Positions 35,130-46,387 of a DNA stretch of 64,000 nucleotides are shown in pieces; the first letter of the stretch is position 1, and each line of letters opens with the position of its first letter. The DNA comes from Polynucleobacter yangtzensis (GTDB taxonomy: Bacteria > Pseudomonadota > Gammaproteobacteria > Burkholderiales > Burkholderiaceae). Made by a program: the position numbers and the translations under genes. The notes beneath the pieces are model-generated. The model was given only the letters and a program-made list of their open reading frames with translations, was not told the origin of the DNA and did not search any database. The DNA is taken from contig NZ_LOJI01000001.1 in NCBI RefSeq assembly GCF_001595965.1, forward strand, positions 62,001 through 126,000, given 5' to 3'.

Positions 35130-36188
35130 TTAAACGAGTGACCAAGCAATCGTTTCGCCGGCGCGCAGCGGAACGATGGTGGCATCACCCAAAGGCAATT
35201 CCATAGGAATGCTTTGCGCGTGTTTTACCAAAGTAATCTTTTTACTATTGCGTGGCAAAGAATAAAAATCGGGGCCAAAGAAACTAGCAAAGCCTTCTAA
35301 TTTATCCAACTTACCAACACTCTCAAATGCTTCGGCATATAAACCTAGTGCGTTAAATGCGCTGTAGCATCCCGCACAACCACATGCCGCCTCCTTAGCA
35401 CCCTTGGCATGCGGCGCACTATCAGTTCCCAAGAAGAAGCGAGAGTTACCACTTGTAGCAGCCTGCAAAAGCGCAACTCGATGCTCCTCACGCTTAAGAA
35501 CCGGCAAGCAATAATTGTGTGGACGAATCCCACCCGCAAAAATCGCATTACGATTCATAAGCAAATGCTGAGGCGTAATCGTGGCCGCAATCGTATTTTT
35601 CCCACCAGTCACTGCATCACGAACATAGTGAGCGGCTTGCTTGGTAGTGATGTGTTCAAACACAATCTTGAGTTCAGGTAACTTTTTACGTAACGGCTCT
35701 AATATCGTATCAATAAATACCGCCTCACGATCAAAGATATCAATATCTGCATGTGTTACTTCGCCGTGCACAAGCAAGGGCATACCAACAGCCTGCATTG
35801 CCTCTAAAGCAGCATGGCAATGTTTAAGGTCACTCACACCAGCGTCGCTATTAGTGGTTGCTCCTGCGGGATACAACTTGAATGCAGCAATACCTGCATC
35901 CTTAGCCTTACGAACTTCATCTGCAGAAGTGTTATCAGTAAGATAGAGAGTCATCAAAGGCATAAATTCAGTGACGCCCAATAATTTCAAATTCGATTCA
36001 ATGCGTGACTGATAAGCTTTTGCCAAATCCACAGTGGTGACTGGTGGCTTTAAGTTTGGCATGATGATGGCACGTGCAAATTGACGCGCAGTATCTGCTA
36101 ATACATCTTTCATTACTTCGCCATCGCGAATATGTAAATGCCAATCGTCCGGCTGAGTTAATTCAATTTTTGTAGGGCTATTGGACAT
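35130..36188 (-). CDS. pyrC: dihydroorotase
   Basis: PyrC cyclises carbamoyl aspartate in pyrimidine synthesis. The 352-residue protein is of the short E. coli type. Its zinc ligands are in '[10 protein letters not shown]', the carboxylated Lys in '[15 protein letters not shown]', and the catalytic Asp in 'FLGTDSAPH'. The frame is open 11 codons upstream, but those overlap the glycerate kinase gene; the ATG at 36188, one base after that gene's stop, gives the family N terminus. rnpB lies downstream on the same strand. Confidence 0.97.
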   Translation of the reverse strand: MSNSPTKIELTQPDDWHLHIRDGEVMKDVLADTARQFARAIIMPNLKPPVTTVDLAKAYQSRIESNLKLLGVTEFMPLMTLYLTDNTSADEVRKAKDAGIAAFKLYPAGATTNSDAGVSDLKHCHAALEAMQAVGMPLLVHGEVTHADIDIFDREAVFIDTILEPLRKKLPELKIVFEHITTKQAAHYVRDAVTGGKNTIAATITPQHLLMNRNAIFAGGIRPHNYCLPVLKREEHRVALLQAATSGNSRFFLGTDSAPHAKGAKEAACGCAGCYSAFNALGLYAEAFESVGKLDKLEGFASFFGPDFYSLPRNSKKITLVKHAQSIPMELPLGDATIVPLRAGETIAWSLV

Positions 36189-36189
36189 A

Positions 36190-37542
36190 TTATTTATTAA
36201 GCAAGATGATGCGGAAGTCATTCACATTCGTAAGTGTAGGGCCAGTTTCCACTAAAGCATCCATTTCTGCAAAGAAGCCGTAGCAATCATGTGCCAATAA
36301 GAATTTTTCTGGCGCAAATTCTGCTGTTTGACTAGCTTGACGTACGGAACCATCAAACCAAGCGCCAGCATTCTTCTCGCTACCATCAATCCCATCGGTA
36401 TCAGCAGCCAAGGCAGCCAATTGAGGTAAATCGCTTGATGCCGCAAAGAGTGAGAGCAAATACTCGCTGCAACGACCACCACGGCCTTTGACTCCAGCTG
36501 GGATGGTGACAGTGCATTCACCCCCAGAAATTAAGGCTAGCGGCTTATCAAATCCCTTAGCCACATAGTCTCGCACTAAAGCGGCCTGCTCTAAACCAAC
36601 CTCCTGTGCCTCGCCGGTAATTGTGTCACCCAAAATAATTGGCTCATAGCCTTGGTGACGGACATACTCAGCAGCAGCTTCTAGGCTTTTATAGGCAGTT
36701 GCAATAACATGATTCGAAACTTGGCTATCAACCAAATCAATATCTTTTAAGGTCTCAGGGATTTCTCCTGCTAAACCTCGCTTGAGATGATCAAGAACAG
36801 ATGCCGGAATAGTAGATGCATCTAAATCGTATTTTTGCAAAATATTGAGCGCATCTAAATACGTAGAGTAATCCGCAGCACAAGGACCACTAGCAATATC
36901 TGCAGGTGAGTCACCTGTGACGTCAGAAATCAATAAAGCTTCCACTCTTGCGCCACGTGCAATCGCAACTCTGGCCAAGTTACCACCCAAAATTGCAGAT
37001 AGGTGTTTGCGTACCACATTCATCTCTTCAATCGGGGCGCCACTTCGCAAAAGCGCTTCTGTGGTCTTGCGCATGTCATCAATAGAAATGCCTTCTTGAG
37101 GCAAAGTCAGAAGGCTTGAGCCTCCCCCAGATACCAAAGCGATCAATACATCGCCTTGCTCTAATTGCTTTGTTAGCGCCAATACTTCCTTGGCCCCATC
37201 CATGCCGGCTTGGTCAGGCACCGGATGCCCAGCCTCAACAATCTTAATATGGCTTGTTGGTGAGTTATGGCCGTAACGCGTCAGTACAACGCCTTCTAAT
37301 TTTGCCTGCGGCCAATTAGCTTTTGCGTAAGCTTCAAATGCGCTAGCCATAGATGCACTAGCTTTACCGGCACCCACAACTAAACAGCGCCCTTTAGGTT
37401 CTTGACCCTTTGGAAATATCTGCGCTAAATACTGCGGAACAATCACTTGTGGATCAGCAACTGCGACGGCAGCGGCAAAAGCATTTTTTAAGATTGCTTC
37501 TGTACTGTTGGCTGCCGAGCTTGGAGAGACGCTTTTGGTCAT
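36190..37542 (-). CDS. glycerate 2-kinase (MOFRL family)
   Basis: This 450-residue protein belongs to the DUF4147/MOFRL glycerate kinase family (GckA/TtuD type), which phosphorylates D-glycerate at C2 in serine-cycle or tartrate/glyoxylate metabolism. Visible segments are '[16 protein letters not shown]', '[11 protein letters not shown]', '[15 protein letters not shown]' and the C-terminal MOFRL part '[12 protein letters not shown]' to '[11 protein letters not shown]'. No other glyoxylate-pathway gene is adjacent. It sits between the Atm1-like exporter and pyrC, with gaps of nine bases and one base. Confidence 0.9.
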   Translation of the reverse strand: MTKSVSPSSAANSTEAILKNAFAAAVAVADPQVIVPQYLAQIFPKGQEPKGRCLVVGAGKASASMASAFEAYAKANWPQAKLEGVVLTRYGHNSPTSHIKIVEAGHPVPDQAGMDGAKEVLALTKQLEQGDVLIALVSGGGSSLLTLPQEGISIDDMRKTTEALLRSGAPIEEMNVVRKHLSAILGGNLARVAIARGARVEALLISDVTGDSPADIASGPCAADYSTYLDALNILQKYDLDASTIPASVLDHLKRGLAGEIPETLKDIDLVDSQVSNHVIATAYKSLEAAAEYVRHQGYEPIILGDTITGEAQEVGLEQAALVRDYVAKGFDKPLALISGGECTVTIPAGVKGRGGRCSEYLLSLFAASSDLPQLAALAADTDGIDGSEKNAGAWFDGSVRQASQTAEFAPEKFLLAHDCYGFFAEMDALVETGPTLTNVNDFRIILLNK

Positions 37543-37551
37543 AAAGCTATT

Positions 37552-39375
37552 TTAATCAAGAGTGGCGCGCTCTTGCATCTGCCACATCTCGGCATATTTA
37601 CCCTTTACCGCAAGCAACTCCTCATGGGTTCCATGCTCCACAATTTGTCCATGATCCATTACCAAAATTTGATCTGCATGAATGATGGTTGAAAGACGAT
37701 GGGCAATGATGAGTGTTGTTCGGTTCTTAGCTAAGCTGAGAAGCTCTTCTTGAAAAGCACGTTCGGTTTTAGAGTCGAGCGCTGAAGTAGCTTCATCAAA
37801 AATAAGCATGGCAGGTTTCTTTAAGAGTGTTCTCGCAATAGCAACCCTTTGCTTCTCACCCCCGGATAGCTTGAGACCCCGCTCGCCAACTTGAGTGTCA
37901 TAACCCTCAGGCAAGCGCTTAATAAAGCTATCAATTTGCGCGGCTCTGGCCGCCTCCTGCACCTCTTCAATAGTTGCAGAGGGATTGCCATAGGCTATGT
38001 TGTATCCAATCGTGTCATTAAATAAGACTGTATCTTGTGGCACGATACCAATAGCTTTGCGCAAACTAGCCTGAGTGACATCCTGAATATTTTGACCATC
38101 AATCAAAATCTTTCCTGATTGAACATCATAAAAACGGAACAATAATCTTGCGAGGGTACTTTTACCAGCGCCACTTTGACCAACCACCGCTGTAATCGTC
38201 CCAGCAGGAATATTGAAGCTCACATCGCGGAGAATTTCACGCTTAGCATCATAGTGAAACGATACGTGCTCAAATCGCACATCTGGGCCACGATCATGAT
38301 TTTCAATTTGAAGTGTCTTAGCATCCGGTGAATCCGCTATCTCTTTCTCAGTATTGAGTAAAGAAAACATGCGATCCATGTCAGTCAATGATTGCTTAAT
38401 CTCTCGATAAATCACGCCCAAGAAGTTCAGGGGGATATAGAGCTGAATCATTAAGGTGTTAACCAAGACCAAATCGCCCAAAGTCATGGTGCCATTGACT
38501 ACACCAACCGTGGCGCGCCAAAGAATCAGCATTAAGCCAACTGCAATAATGATTTGCTGACCAAGATTCAATACCGCCAAAGTCTTTTGGGACTTCACCG
38601 CAGCCGATTGATAGCGCAGAAGATTTTCATCGTAACGACTGGCTTCAAATGCCTCGTTACCAAAGTACTTCACTGTCTCGAAATTTAATAAGGAATCAAT
38701 CGCCTTTTGATTGGCTTTCGAATCCATATCATTCATCGTGCGGCGAAAATGTGTACGCCACTCTGTAACTACGACTGTGAAAACAATGTAAAGAACCAAG
38801 GCGACTAAAGTAATCGTAGCAAACCAAATATCGTAGGAGTAAGCAAGGTAGCCTAAAACCAAACAGAATTCAATCAGTGTGGGCAGAATGCTATAGAGAG
38901 AATAAGAAATCAGTGACTGTATGCCACGTGTGCCACGCTCAATATCTCGACTTACGCCACCAGTTTGACGAGCAAGGTGAAAGCTCAGCGCTAAGGAGTG
39001 CAAGTGCTCAAAAACTTGAAGCGCTACTTTACGAACTGCGTTCTGTGTGACCTTAGCAAACAATGCTTCGCGAAGCTCTGTAAATACGGATGCAAAAATT
39101 CTTAAAAGGCCATAAGCAACAATAATTCCTAAGGGAACGACCAAAAGCGCTTGTGGCGAATTGACATTGATATTTAAAGAATCAATTAAGTCTTTCAAGA
39201 CAATTGGTATGCCAAGATTGGTAACCTTGGCGGCAATTAAACAGCTTAGGGCAATCAAGACCCTAAAGCGATATTCCAATAGATAAGGAAGTAGGTCGCG
39301 AATAACGCGCCAGTCACCGCGCCCCGCTGTTTTTGAATCTGCGCTACCGTGATGATGCCCCGATGAATGTCTCAT
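37552..39375 (-). CDS. Atm1/ABCB7-type ABC exporter (fused permease-ATPase)
   Basis: The 607-residue half-transporter has six membrane helices (about residues 30-320). A nucleotide-binding domain follows with Walker A 'GQSGAGKST', signature 'LSGGEKQRVAIARTLL', Walker B 'LIFDEATSALD' and H-loop 'IAHRLST'. Length and sequence place it with bacterial relatives of mitochondrial Atm1, which export glutathione-linked metal or sulfur compounds. It works as a homodimer in the inner membrane. The N terminus is His-rich ('HSSGHHHGS'), which could bind metal. Confidence 0.9.
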   Translation of the reverse strand: MRHSSGHHHGSADSKTAGRGDWRVIRDLLPYLLEYRFRVLIALSCLIAAKVTNLGIPIVLKDLIDSLNINVNSPQALLVVPLGIIVAYGLLRIFASVFTELREALFAKVTQNAVRKVALQVFEHLHSLALSFHLARQTGGVSRDIERGTRGIQSLISYSLYSILPTLIEFCLVLGYLAYSYDIWFATITLVALVLYIVFTVVVTEWRTHFRRTMNDMDSKANQKAIDSLLNFETVKYFGNEAFEASRYDENLLRYQSAAVKSQKTLAVLNLGQQIIIAVGLMLILWRATVGVVNGTMTLGDLVLVNTLMIQLYIPLNFLGVIYREIKQSLTDMDRMFSLLNTEKEIADSPDAKTLQIENHDRGPDVRFEHVSFHYDAKREILRDVSFNIPAGTITAVVGQSGAGKSTLARLLFRFYDVQSGKILIDGQNIQDVTQASLRKAIGIVPQDTVLFNDTIGYNIAYGNPSATIEEVQEAARAAQIDSFIKRLPEGYDTQVGERGLKLSGGEKQRVAIARTLLKKPAMLIFDEATSALDSKTERAFQEELLSLAKNRTTLIIAHRLSTIIHADQILVMDHGQIVEHGTHEELLAVKGKYAEMWQMQERATLD

Positions 39376-39391
39376 CGCTCTATCTTATTCC

Positions 39392-39850
39392 TTATTCAAG
39401 CTGGCTTTTGTCTGCTGAAAATAATTTGAGAATCGCCTCTCCATTACTAGGAGAAAAACATTTTTTAGCGGCCTCTTGGTATGGGAGCCATTCATAGGCC
39501 ACATGCTCCCTGGGGGCTAGCGTAATAGGGGTGTTATCGGGAACCTCTAATGAGAACCAGTGTTCAGTATTGCGCGTGACGCCAGGCGCATAACGAGACC
39601 GCCAGGCAGGATAGATTTCATATTCGATCTGGTGGTGCATATTTTTCAAAGCATCTTTTGGCAACCCCTCTACCGCAATACCCGTCTCTTCAAATACTTC
39701 ACGGGCTGCCGCCAAAGCAAGATCTTCGTCGCTAGCATCAAGGCTACCAGTGACGGACTGCCAAAAGCTCGCGCGATCTGCACGCTCTATCAATAAAACA
39801 TCCCTATTCGATTTATAGATAACTACTAAAACCGAAATAGGGATTTTCAA
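39392..39850 (-). CDS. nudB: dihydroneopterin triphosphate diphosphatase (Nudix)
   Basis: NudB removes pyrophosphate from dihydroneopterin triphosphate in folate synthesis. The 152-residue protein has a Nudix box ending 'REVFEETGI' (about residues 50-58), preceded by 'GSLDASDED', one residue longer than the classical spacing. The position next to aspS is conserved in beta- and gammaproteobacteria and supports NudB over a generic Nudix hydrolase. Confidence 0.88.
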   Translation of the reverse strand: MKIPISVLVVIYKSNRDVLLIERADRASFWQSVTGSLDASDEDLALAAAREVFEETGIAVEGLPKDALKNMHHQIEYEIYPAWRSRYAPGVTRNTEHWFSLEVPDNTPITLAPREHVAYEWLPYQEAAKKCFSPSNGEAILKLFSADKSQLE

Positions 39851-39879
39851 GGTGGATCTAAAACGCTACTTAAGTTGTT

Positions 39880-41679
39880 TTAAGCAGCAGGTGCTGCTTG
39901 ACGCAAACGAATATGTAACTCACGCAATTGACGCTCATCCACTGGGCTAGGAGCCTGAGTTAATAAACATTGCGCACGCTGTGTTTTAGGGAAGGCGATT
40001 ACATCTCGAATTGATTCGGCACCAGTCATCATGGTGACGATACGGTCCAAACCAAATGCAATACCGCCATGTGGAGGCGCACCATATTGGAGTGCATCCA
40101 ACAAGAAGCCAAACTTAGCTTGAGCTTCTTCCGCATCAATCTTCAATGCACGGAATACTTGGCTTTGAACTGCTTCTTGGTGAATACGAACAGAACCACC
40201 ACCAATTTCACTACCGTTCAACACCATGTCATAAGCCTTGGCTAAGCACTTGCCTGGATCAGACTCCAAGTACTGCATATGCTCATCTTTAGGGCTGGTG
40301 AACGGATGATGGCAAGCAACCCAGCGCGCTTCGCCTTCATCGTAATCAAACATTGGGAAGTCAACTATCCATAATGGCTTCCAGCCTTCTGTAAACAGTC
40401 CATGCTCTTTACCCCAAGCAGATTGACCGATACGTAGACGTAAATTACCGATTGCATCGTTTACTACTTTTTCTTTATCAGCGCCAAAGAAAATGATGTC
40501 GCCATCTTTTGCACCAGTGCGCTTCAAGATACCTTCAATCGCAGCGTCATGCAAATTCTTCACGATTGGTGACTGCAAACCATTGCGGCCTTCAGCCACA
40601 GAGTTGACCTTAATCCACGCCAAACCTTTAGCACCATAGATGCTAACGAACTGGGTGTAGTCATCGATTTCGCTACGGCTAATTTCAGCACCGCCAGGCA
40701 CACACAAGCCCACTACGCGGCCGCCAACTTGGTTCGCTGCACCTGAGAACACTTTGAAATCAACGTCTTTCATCAAATCTGTCAATTCAGTGAACTCAAA
40801 GTTCACGCGCAAATCTGGCTTATCGGAGCCAAAACGCGCCATACCTTCTGAATAAGGCATTGTTGGGAATGGGTTCGGCAACTCGACATTCATTGTCTTC
40901 TTGAAAATATGACGAATCATGTTTTCAAACAAATCACGAATTTCTAACTCGCTCAAGAAAGCAGTTTCACAGTCGATCTGAGTAAATTCAGGCTGACGAT
41001 CTGCGCGTAAGTCTTCATCACGGAAGCACTTTGTAATTTGATAGTAACGATCAAAGCCGGCCACCATTAACAACTGCTTAAACAATTGAGGAGACTGTGG
41101 CAATGCAAAGAACTGACCGTCATGTACACGTGATGGAACTAAATAATCACGCGCGCCTTCTGGTGTGCTCTTAGTAAGCATTGGTGTTTCAATATCGATA
41201 AATCCTGCGTCATCTAAATAACGACGGCACTCCATCGCAACGTTGTAACGCAAGCGCAAATTCTTTTGCATTTGTGGACGACGTAAATCTAATACACGAT
41301 GGGTCAAACGGGTGGTCTCGGATAAATTCTCATCGTCAATTTGGAATGGTGGTGTTACAGACGCATTCAAGATCACTAAGCTATGGCAAAGAATTTCTAC
41401 TTTTCCACTAACTAAATCTACATTCTCAGTACCAGCAGGACGGGCACGCACGAGACCTTTAATCTGTATGCAGAACTCGCTACGCACTTGCTCAGCCAAG
41501 GCAAACATCTCTGGGCGATCTGGATCGCAAACTACTTGCACGAAACCTTCGCGGTCACGCAAGTCAATAAAGATAACGCCTCCGTGGTCACGGCGACGAT
41601 TCACCCAACCAGAGAGAGTGACTTCTTGACCAATCAGTGAATCGGTTACCTGGCCGCAGGTATGGCTTCGCATCGACAT
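39880..41679 (-). CDS. aspS: aspartate--tRNA ligase
   Basis: This 599-residue bacterial-type class II AspRS has an OB-fold anticodon domain (about 1-105), motif 2 '[19 protein letters not shown]', a GAD insertion domain (about 285-420) and motif 3 '[10 protein letters not shown]'. It charges tRNA-Asp. In many betaproteobacteria this enzyme is non-discriminating and also feeds tRNA-Asn to the GatCAB amidotransferase; sequence alone does not settle that here. AGGAAA precedes the start. Confidence 0.97.
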   Translation of the reverse strand: MSMRSHTCGQVTDSLIGQEVTLSGWVNRRRDHGGVIFIDLRDREGFVQVVCDPDRPEMFALAEQVRSEFCIQIKGLVRARPAGTENVDLVSGKVEILCHSLVILNASVTPPFQIDDENLSETTRLTHRVLDLRRPQMQKNLRLRYNVAMECRRYLDDAGFIDIETPMLTKSTPEGARDYLVPSRVHDGQFFALPQSPQLFKQLLMVAGFDRYYQITKCFRDEDLRADRQPEFTQIDCETAFLSELEIRDLFENMIRHIFKKTMNVELPNPFPTMPYSEGMARFGSDKPDLRVNFEFTELTDLMKDVDFKVFSGAANQVGGRVVGLCVPGGAEISRSEIDDYTQFVSIYGAKGLAWIKVNSVAEGRNGLQSPIVKNLHDAAIEGILKRTGAKDGDIIFFGADKEKVVNDAIGNLRLRIGQSAWGKEHGLFTEGWKPLWIVDFPMFDYDEGEARWVACHHPFTSPKDEHMQYLESDPGKCLAKAYDMVLNGSEIGGGSVRIHQEAVQSQVFRALKIDAEEAQAKFGFLLDALQYGAPPHGGIAFGLDRIVTMMTGAESIRDVIAFPKTQRAQCLLTQAPSPVDERQLRELHIRLRQAAPAA

Positions 41680-41695
41680 AACAATTTCCTATAAA

Positions 41696-42349
41696 TCAAA
41701 AATGGTGTGGTAACTGCGTTGCAGTTATGCCACTAGAACTATTGGGAGGTACAGAGCCCATGGAAACAATATGTTTCAGAGCCTCTTCCACGCTCATCTC
41801 TAATTCAATCGTTTGTGCGCGGGGCACAATCATGAAAAAACCAGAGGTAGGGTTTGGGGTTGTTGGTAAAAATACGTTAACGTAATCCTCACCTAATTTG
41901 GCAGTCACTTCTTTTGCAGGAGTACCTGTTTGAAAAGCAATCACCCATGAATCAGCATGGGGGTAGCGAATTAACAATGCTTTGCTAAAAGCTTGGCCGC
42001 TTCCGGAAAATAAGGTGGAAGAAACCTGCTGAACACTTGAATAAATAGATCGAACGATTGGAATACGATTGATCTGTTTATTCCACATCCGGATCCACCA
42101 CTGACCAGCAAAACTAATTGCTAACAAACCAGTGGCCATGATCACACCAATCACAATCAAAATGCCAACGCCAGGCAATTCACGGAAATGCTGCAAATCT
42201 CCAGCAAATTGACGCGGGAAGACTGCAATGATGGCGTGCATTACAGAACCGAATACGCCATCGAGCAAACCCAAGCCCCAGGCAATCACCCAGATGGTGA
42301 TCGACAATGGTGCCCATACGAGGATGCCAGCGATAAAGTATTTTTTCAT
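41696..42349 (-). CDS. DUF502 membrane protein
   Basis: This 217-residue inner-membrane protein has two N-terminal hydrophobic helices (about residues 5-30 and 58-85) and a soluble C-terminal domain with 'VRSIYSSVQQV' and 'VFLPTTPNPTSGFFMIVP', typical of DUF502. Its function is unknown. The family is often found next to aspS and ubiB in betaproteobacteria, as here. An FmdB-type zinc-ribbon gene that often sits beside it is not present; the spacer to ubiB holds only a hairpin. Confidence 0.88.
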   Translation of the reverse strand: MKKYFIAGILVWAPLSITIWVIAWGLGLLDGVFGSVMHAIIAVFPRQFAGDLQHFRELPGVGILIVIGVIMATGLLAISFAGQWWIRMWNKQINRIPIVRSIYSSVQQVSSTLFSGSGQAFSKALLIRYPHADSWVIAFQTGTPAKEVTAKLGEDYVNVFLPTTPNPTSGFFMIVPRAQTIELEMSVEEALKHIVSMGSVPPNSSSGITATQLPHHF

Positions 42350-42358
42350 GTGTTCTGC

Positions 42359-42383
42359 CTAACCCGCTATTTTAGCGGGTTAG
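42359..42383. other. 10-bp hairpin between ubiB and the DUF502 gene
   Basis: CTAACCCGCT and AGCGGGTTAG pair perfectly around five bases. No T-run follows on the minus strand, so it may be a partial terminator or a processing site between two co-directional genes. Confidence 0.5.
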
Positions 42384-42401
42384 CAGCCAATCAGGGAGAG
42401 A

Positions 42402-43988
42402 CTAATAAAAGCCCAGGCTGATGATCAAAATTCCCGCCAAAAACCCACCTGCAAAGAGCAAAGCACCGGCCAGTAGGCGGTGAGTACGTCTTTCTTCGAG
42501 CAAAAGGGCCTTTAGGACCTCAATTTCGCCGTTTTGGTCTTTTGCGGGATTTCGGCCTTTAGCCATACTATCCACTATCAAACGAGGCAAAGTGGGCAGA
42601 ATCTTGGCCCAAGTAGGCGCCTCTTCCTTTAAGCCATCCAATAAACCACGCCATCCTAATTGCTTACTTACCCATCTCTCCAAAATCGGCTTAGCTGTTT
42701 TCCAAAGATCCAGATCGGGATCAAGTTGACGGGCCAGACCCTCTACATTCAAGAGTGTTTTTTGCAATAAGGTCAGTTGTGGCTGAATTTCCACTTTAAA
42801 GCGGCGTGACGTCTGGAATAAACGCATCAACACAATACCCAGAGAAATTTCTTTTAGCGGGCGATCAAAGTACGGCTCACAAACAGAGCGCACTGCACCC
42901 TCTAATTCCTCAACACGAGTATTGGCTGGGACCCAGCCTGACTCGATATGCAACTCAGCAACGCGTCGGTAATCACGATTAAAGAATGCCAAGAAATTCA
43001 GCGCCAAATAGTTTTTATCAGTCTCACTTAATGCGCCAACGATTCCAAAATCAAGTGAAATGAAACGGCCAAATGTTTCTGGCTCTAAGCTAATCATGAT
43101 GTTGCCAGGATGCATATCTGCATGGAAGAACCCATACTCAAATACTTGAGTAAAGAATATCTCTACGCCATCAGCAGCCAGCTTTTTAAAGTCAACTCCA
43201 GCCTCTCGTAGTGCATCAGTTTTTCCAATAGAGATGCCATACATTCTCTCCATCACAATCACATTGGTATGACAAAGATCCCAATACATTTCAGGAATCA
43301 TGAGTTTCTGAGAATCAGCAAACTGCCTGCGTAATTGGCTTGCATTGGCAGCCTCGCGCATGAGATCCAGCTCATCATGCAAATACGTATCAAACTCTGC
43401 TACGTTCTCACGCGGCTTTAAACGTCGACCATCTTCGGAGCTTTTCTCAATCACCTTGGCAAGGTCATACATCAATGCCAGATCACCGTTAATCACCGGC
43501 AAAATGCCGGGACGTAGAACTTTGATAGCTACTGCACGACCTTCCCACTCAGGACGTTTATCTGTTCCACGCAATACACCAAAGTGCACCTGCGCCACTG
43601 AGGCGCTAGCAACAGGAGTTGCATCAAAACTAATAAATACATCCTCAATCGACTGCCCTAGATCTTTCTCAATTAAGCGACGAGATTCTTCATTTGAGAA
43701 TGGTGGTACTTGATCCTGTAGCTTGGCCAACTCATTGGCAATGTCTTCTGGCAACAAGTCGCGACGTGTAGAAAGAACCTGTCCAAACTTTACAAATATC
43801 GGACCAAGTGCTTCTAGTGTTAATCGAATGCGTTCACCTCTGGGCAAATGTGTGCCAGGAGAAACCCAACAAAGCATCGTTAAGAATCCACGGCGAATGC
43901 CTGGTTTTAAAAGATCGCGAAGCAAAGGCAATAAGCCATAACGCCAAGCAGTAAAAAAGATGAAGTAAAGACGAGCAATGCGACGCAC
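42402..43988 (-). CDS. ubiB: ubiquinone biosynthesis accessory factor UbiB
   Basis: UbiB is an atypical protein-kinase-like ATPase (ADCK/COQ8 family) needed for ubiquinone synthesis. The 528-residue protein has the KxGQ-type motif '[16 protein letters not shown]', an Ala-rich nucleotide loop ('ASASVAQVH'), '[11 protein letters not shown]' (catalytic-loop equivalent) and 'SLDFGIVG'. A hydrophobic anchor lies at the extreme C terminus. It is two bases downstream of ubiJ. Confidence 0.97.
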   Translation of the reverse strand: MRRIARLYFIFFTAWRYGLLPLLRDLLKPGIRRGFLTMLCWVSPGTHLPRGERIRLTLEALGPIFVKFGQVLSTRRDLLPEDIANELAKLQDQVPPFSNEESRRLIEKDLGQSIEDVFISFDATPVASASVAQVHFGVLRGTDKRPEWEGRAVAIKVLRPGILPVINGDLALMYDLAKVIEKSSEDGRRLKPRENVAEFDTYLHDELDLMREAANASQLRRQFADSQKLMIPEMYWDLCHTNVIVMERMYGISIGKTDALREAGVDFKKLAADGVEIFFTQVFEYGFFHADMHPGNIMISLEPETFGRFISLDFGIVGALSETDKNYLALNFLAFFNRDYRRVAELHIESGWVPANTRVEELEGAVRSVCEPYFDRPLKEISLGIVLMRLFQTSRRFKVEIQPQLTLLQKTLLNVEGLARQLDPDLDLWKTAKPILERWVSKQLGWRGLLDGLKEEAPTWAKILPTLPRLIVDSMAKGRNPAKDQNGEIEVLKALLLEERRTHRLLAGALLFAGGFLAGILIISLGFY

Positions 43989-43990
43989 GA

Positions 43991-44611
43991 TTATTTAGCC
44001 TTTTGCTCTAGAAGTTGAATGCGCTTTTCCATGCGATCCACCGATTCGCGCAATTCGCTTAATTCAGATTTACGAACTATGAAATCTCGTTTATTCAAAA
44101 GCACTTTTCTCTCTTCGCTGACATACTCCACTACATTGTCCAGTAAATCACTAGCAGCAGAGCGAGTAGCAAAGACAAACTTTTTCCCTTGTCTTACCGC
44201 AAAGTTTGCTGGTGCATCACCCACTAAACGTGCTAAATCTTCCTCGTACTCCCAACGTAGCTGCCCAGCAAGACGACCCAATAGTTGAGCCAAATCTGCA
44301 TCACCAGTAATTTTTACCGCTTTGAAGGCTTGCTCGCGCAATGAACCAGCGCTGCCAGCCAAATCACTCAGCGCTCTTGAGGAAACCTCTAAAGTAAGTA
44401 CAGGAGTCTCAATCTCTTTTAGGCTAGCCAGTAAACCATCAGGCTTTATCTCAAAACATAGGTTGCCCAGCGGAAGCTGTAACAAAATGGTTTTATTAGC
44501 ATGGCGAGCCAACTCAGTACATGCCCATGGCTCACTAGCTAAAACATGGTTGATCCCCCGGCAGGCAGCGCTGGAGGCAATGGTATGGGTAGTTGAGGAA
44601 TGTGTGTTCAT
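43991..44611 (-). CDS. ubiJ: ubiquinone biosynthesis accessory factor UbiJ (SCP2 domain)
   Basis: The 206-residue protein has an SCP2-like lipid-binding domain in its N-terminal half and a predicted coiled coil at the C terminus ('[20 protein letters not shown]'). UbiJ binds isoprenoid intermediates and helps organise the Ubi complex. Sequence conservation is low in this family, so the call rests partly on its place between ubiE and ubiB. The start at 44611 is chosen because the longer open frame runs back through a transcription terminator. Confidence 0.85.
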   Translation of the reverse strand: MNTHSSTTHTIASSAACRGINHVLASEPWACTELARHANKTILLQLPLGNLCFEIKPDGLLASLKEIETPVLTLEVSSRALSDLAGSAGSLREQAFKAVKITGDADLAQLLGRLAGQLRWEYEEDLARLVGDAPANFAVRQGKKFVFATRSAASDLLDNVVEYVSEERKVLLNKRDFIVRKSELSELRESVDRMEKRIQLLEQKAK

Positions 44612-44619
44612 AAGTGTAA

Positions 44620-44643
44620 AAAACCCGCACAAGTGCGGGTTTT
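44620..44643 (-). terminator. terminator between the Tim44-domain gene and ubiJ
   Basis: AAAACCCGCAC and GTGCGGGTTTT form an eleven-pair stem with a two-base loop, followed on the minus strand by TTTTTTACAC. It can also act on the plus strand. It implies that ubiJ-ubiB has its own promoter or depends on read-through. Confidence 0.85.
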
Positions 44644-44664
44644 CCGACGGCAAGTACCTAAAGC

Positions 44665-45576
44665 TTAAACCAACTGGGTAATACCCGCCAGTACCCAGCC
44701 ACCAGGACCCTCTACTGGCTTACTTAGATTCCAAATTTCAGAGAAGTCACTCGCTGGCGCGCCCTGCTGCTCACGAATCATGCCGCTGAACTGAACACTA
44801 CAGAAATAATGACCATCAGCAGTCTCAATTCCCAAAAGCTGAGCATTGATAGTGACAACATCGGTTTGATTACTTGCATCAGTACGGCCCGCTAAATCCT
44901 GTTGGATCGTGGCAAACATTTCTGGAGTTGTAAATTCTCGCAAAGAAGCAAGATCACCCTGATCCCATGCTTTTTGCAAGGTTGCAAAATATTGCTTTGC
45001 ATTCTCAAGGAATGTTTGCTGATCAAAACCAGGGGGCAAGGTTGATTGAAACGGCTCTGGCTCTGCGCTGACTCCACCAAATGCGTTTGCAGCAGGAGTA
45101 AAAGCCGGCTCCTGTCTTGGTGTCCGATCCAAGCCAGTGCGCTGCATTCCACTAGAGGAAAGATTAGGGCTTTGACCTGCACTAGACATTTTTGGCATGA
45201 GCTTGCGCATTACAAACATAATCGCAAAGCCTGCCAAAACAGCAATCAGCAAACCAGTGATCAAAGAAGAGGCTGCCTCACCCAAACCAAAATGGGACAA
45301 GAGGTAACCAATACCCAAGCCTGCAGCTAAGCCACCCAAAATGCCACCCATGCCGCCAAAACGACTAGGTGCAGGAGCTTGTGGAGCTGGAGCGGGTGCA
45401 GCAGGCTGTGCTTGCTGTGCAGGTTTTTGTACTGGCGCAGCTTGCTTTTGAATTGGCGCACTTGGGGCTCTGCCTACGCTCTTGCCACCACCTAAACGAG
45501 CTGCATCAACATGGCCCACTGTTGCAAAAATTAAAGTAAGACTTAAGAGTGTTGCTTTAAAAAAATGTTTATTCAT
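44665..45576 (-). CDS. Tim44-like domain protein
   Basis: This 303-residue protein has a signal or anchor segment (cleavage near 'GHVDAA'), a Gln/Ala/Pro-rich linker (about residues 40-75), and a glycine-rich hydrophobic stretch (about 76-125) that probably forms one or two membrane helices. A C-terminal Tim44/MBA1-like domain follows (about 180-303). Such proteins occur widely in betaproteobacteria beside ubiE, but their role is unknown. A membrane-tethered soluble domain is likely. Confidence 0.87.
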   Translation of the reverse strand: MNKHFFKATLLSLTLIFATVGHVDAARLGGGKSVGRAPSAPIQKQAAPVQKPAQQAQPAAPAPAPQAPAPSRFGGMGGILGGLAAGLGIGYLLSHFGLGEAASSLITGLLIAVLAGFAIMFVMRKLMPKMSSAGQSPNLSSSGMQRTGLDRTPRQEPAFTPAANAFGGVSAEPEPFQSTLPPGFDQQTFLENAKQYFATLQKAWDQGDLASLREFTTPEMFATIQQDLAGRTDASNQTDVVTINAQLLGIETADGHYFCSVQFSGMIREQQGAPASDFSEIWNLSKPVEGPGGWVLAGITQLV

Positions 45577-45643
45577 AAACCCGTACCCCTTCTTATAACT
45601 GCTGAATTTCTTTAGTTTTTAAGACTTTAAAACTATACAACCA

Positions 45644-46387
45644 TCAGTATTTAATACCAATATGTAGGGCAACGATACCCCCAGTCATCCTATGGGTTTC
45701 CACTTCATCAAAACCCACTCCTAACATCATTTCTTTGAGGGTTTGGGCATCTGGATGCATACGAATGGATTCCGCCAAATAGCGATAGCTCTCTGAATCT
45801 TGGGCAATCTTCTCACCCAACCATGGCAAAACTTTAAAAGAATAGGTGTCATATACCGGCTGCAAAAAGGCATCTGGCTTCGAAAACTCCAATACCAATA
45901 CACGGCCACCCGGCTTTATTACCCGACGCATTTCACCTAAAGCCACCTCTTTGTGCGTCATATTGCGCAAACCAAAGGCAACCGTAACTACGTCAAAATG
46001 ATTATTAGGAAATGGAATCTTTTCTGCATCAAACTGCACACAAGGCAAAGCCATTCCGCGATCCAAGAGTCGATCGCGACCAACTCCCAGCATAGAGGCA
46101 TTAATGTCGCTTAACCAAACTTGAGCGTCGGGGTTGCGACCCCAGTCAGCCGCTTTTGCAAATGCTGCAGCTAAGTCTCCAGTTCCACCGGCAATATCTA
46201 AAACCTTTTGACCTGGGCGAACATTTGCGCGCGCAATCGTAATTTTTTTCCAAACACGGTGTAAGCCAAATGACATGAGGTCATTCATCACGTCATATTT
46301 ACTAGCTACCGAGTGAAATACTTCAGCGACCTTACCAGCCTTCTCGGCCTCATCAACGCTTTGATAACCAAAATGCGTTTTACTCAT
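45644..46387 (-). CDS. ubiE: ubiquinone/menaquinone C-methyltransferase UbiE
   Basis: UbiE is a SAM-dependent C-methyltransferase of ubiquinone synthesis. The 247-residue protein shows '[15 protein letters not shown]' (SAM loop), '[17 protein letters not shown]' and '[12 protein letters not shown]'. The ATG at 46387 overlaps the stop of the DUF971 gene (TAATG), a coupling signal, and gives the usual N terminus; the frame is open five codons further upstream. Confidence 0.97.
   Translation of the reverse strand: MSKTHFGYQSVDEAEKAGKVAEVFHSVASKYDVMNDLMSFGLHRVWKKITIARANVRPGQKVLDIAGGTGDLAAAFAKAADWGRNPDAQVWLSDINASMLGVGRDRLLDRGMALPCVQFDAEKIPFPNNHFDVVTVAFGLRNMTHKEVALGEMRRVIKPGGRVLVLEFSKPDAFLQPVYDTYSFKVLPWLGEKIAQDSESYRYLAESIRMHPDAQTLKEMMLGVGFDEVETHRMTGGIVALHIGIKY

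Noticed and set aside
36917..37099. Short open frames on the strand opposite to many genes
   Set aside because: They lie wholly inside conserved genes in another frame and show no start context or recognisable product.
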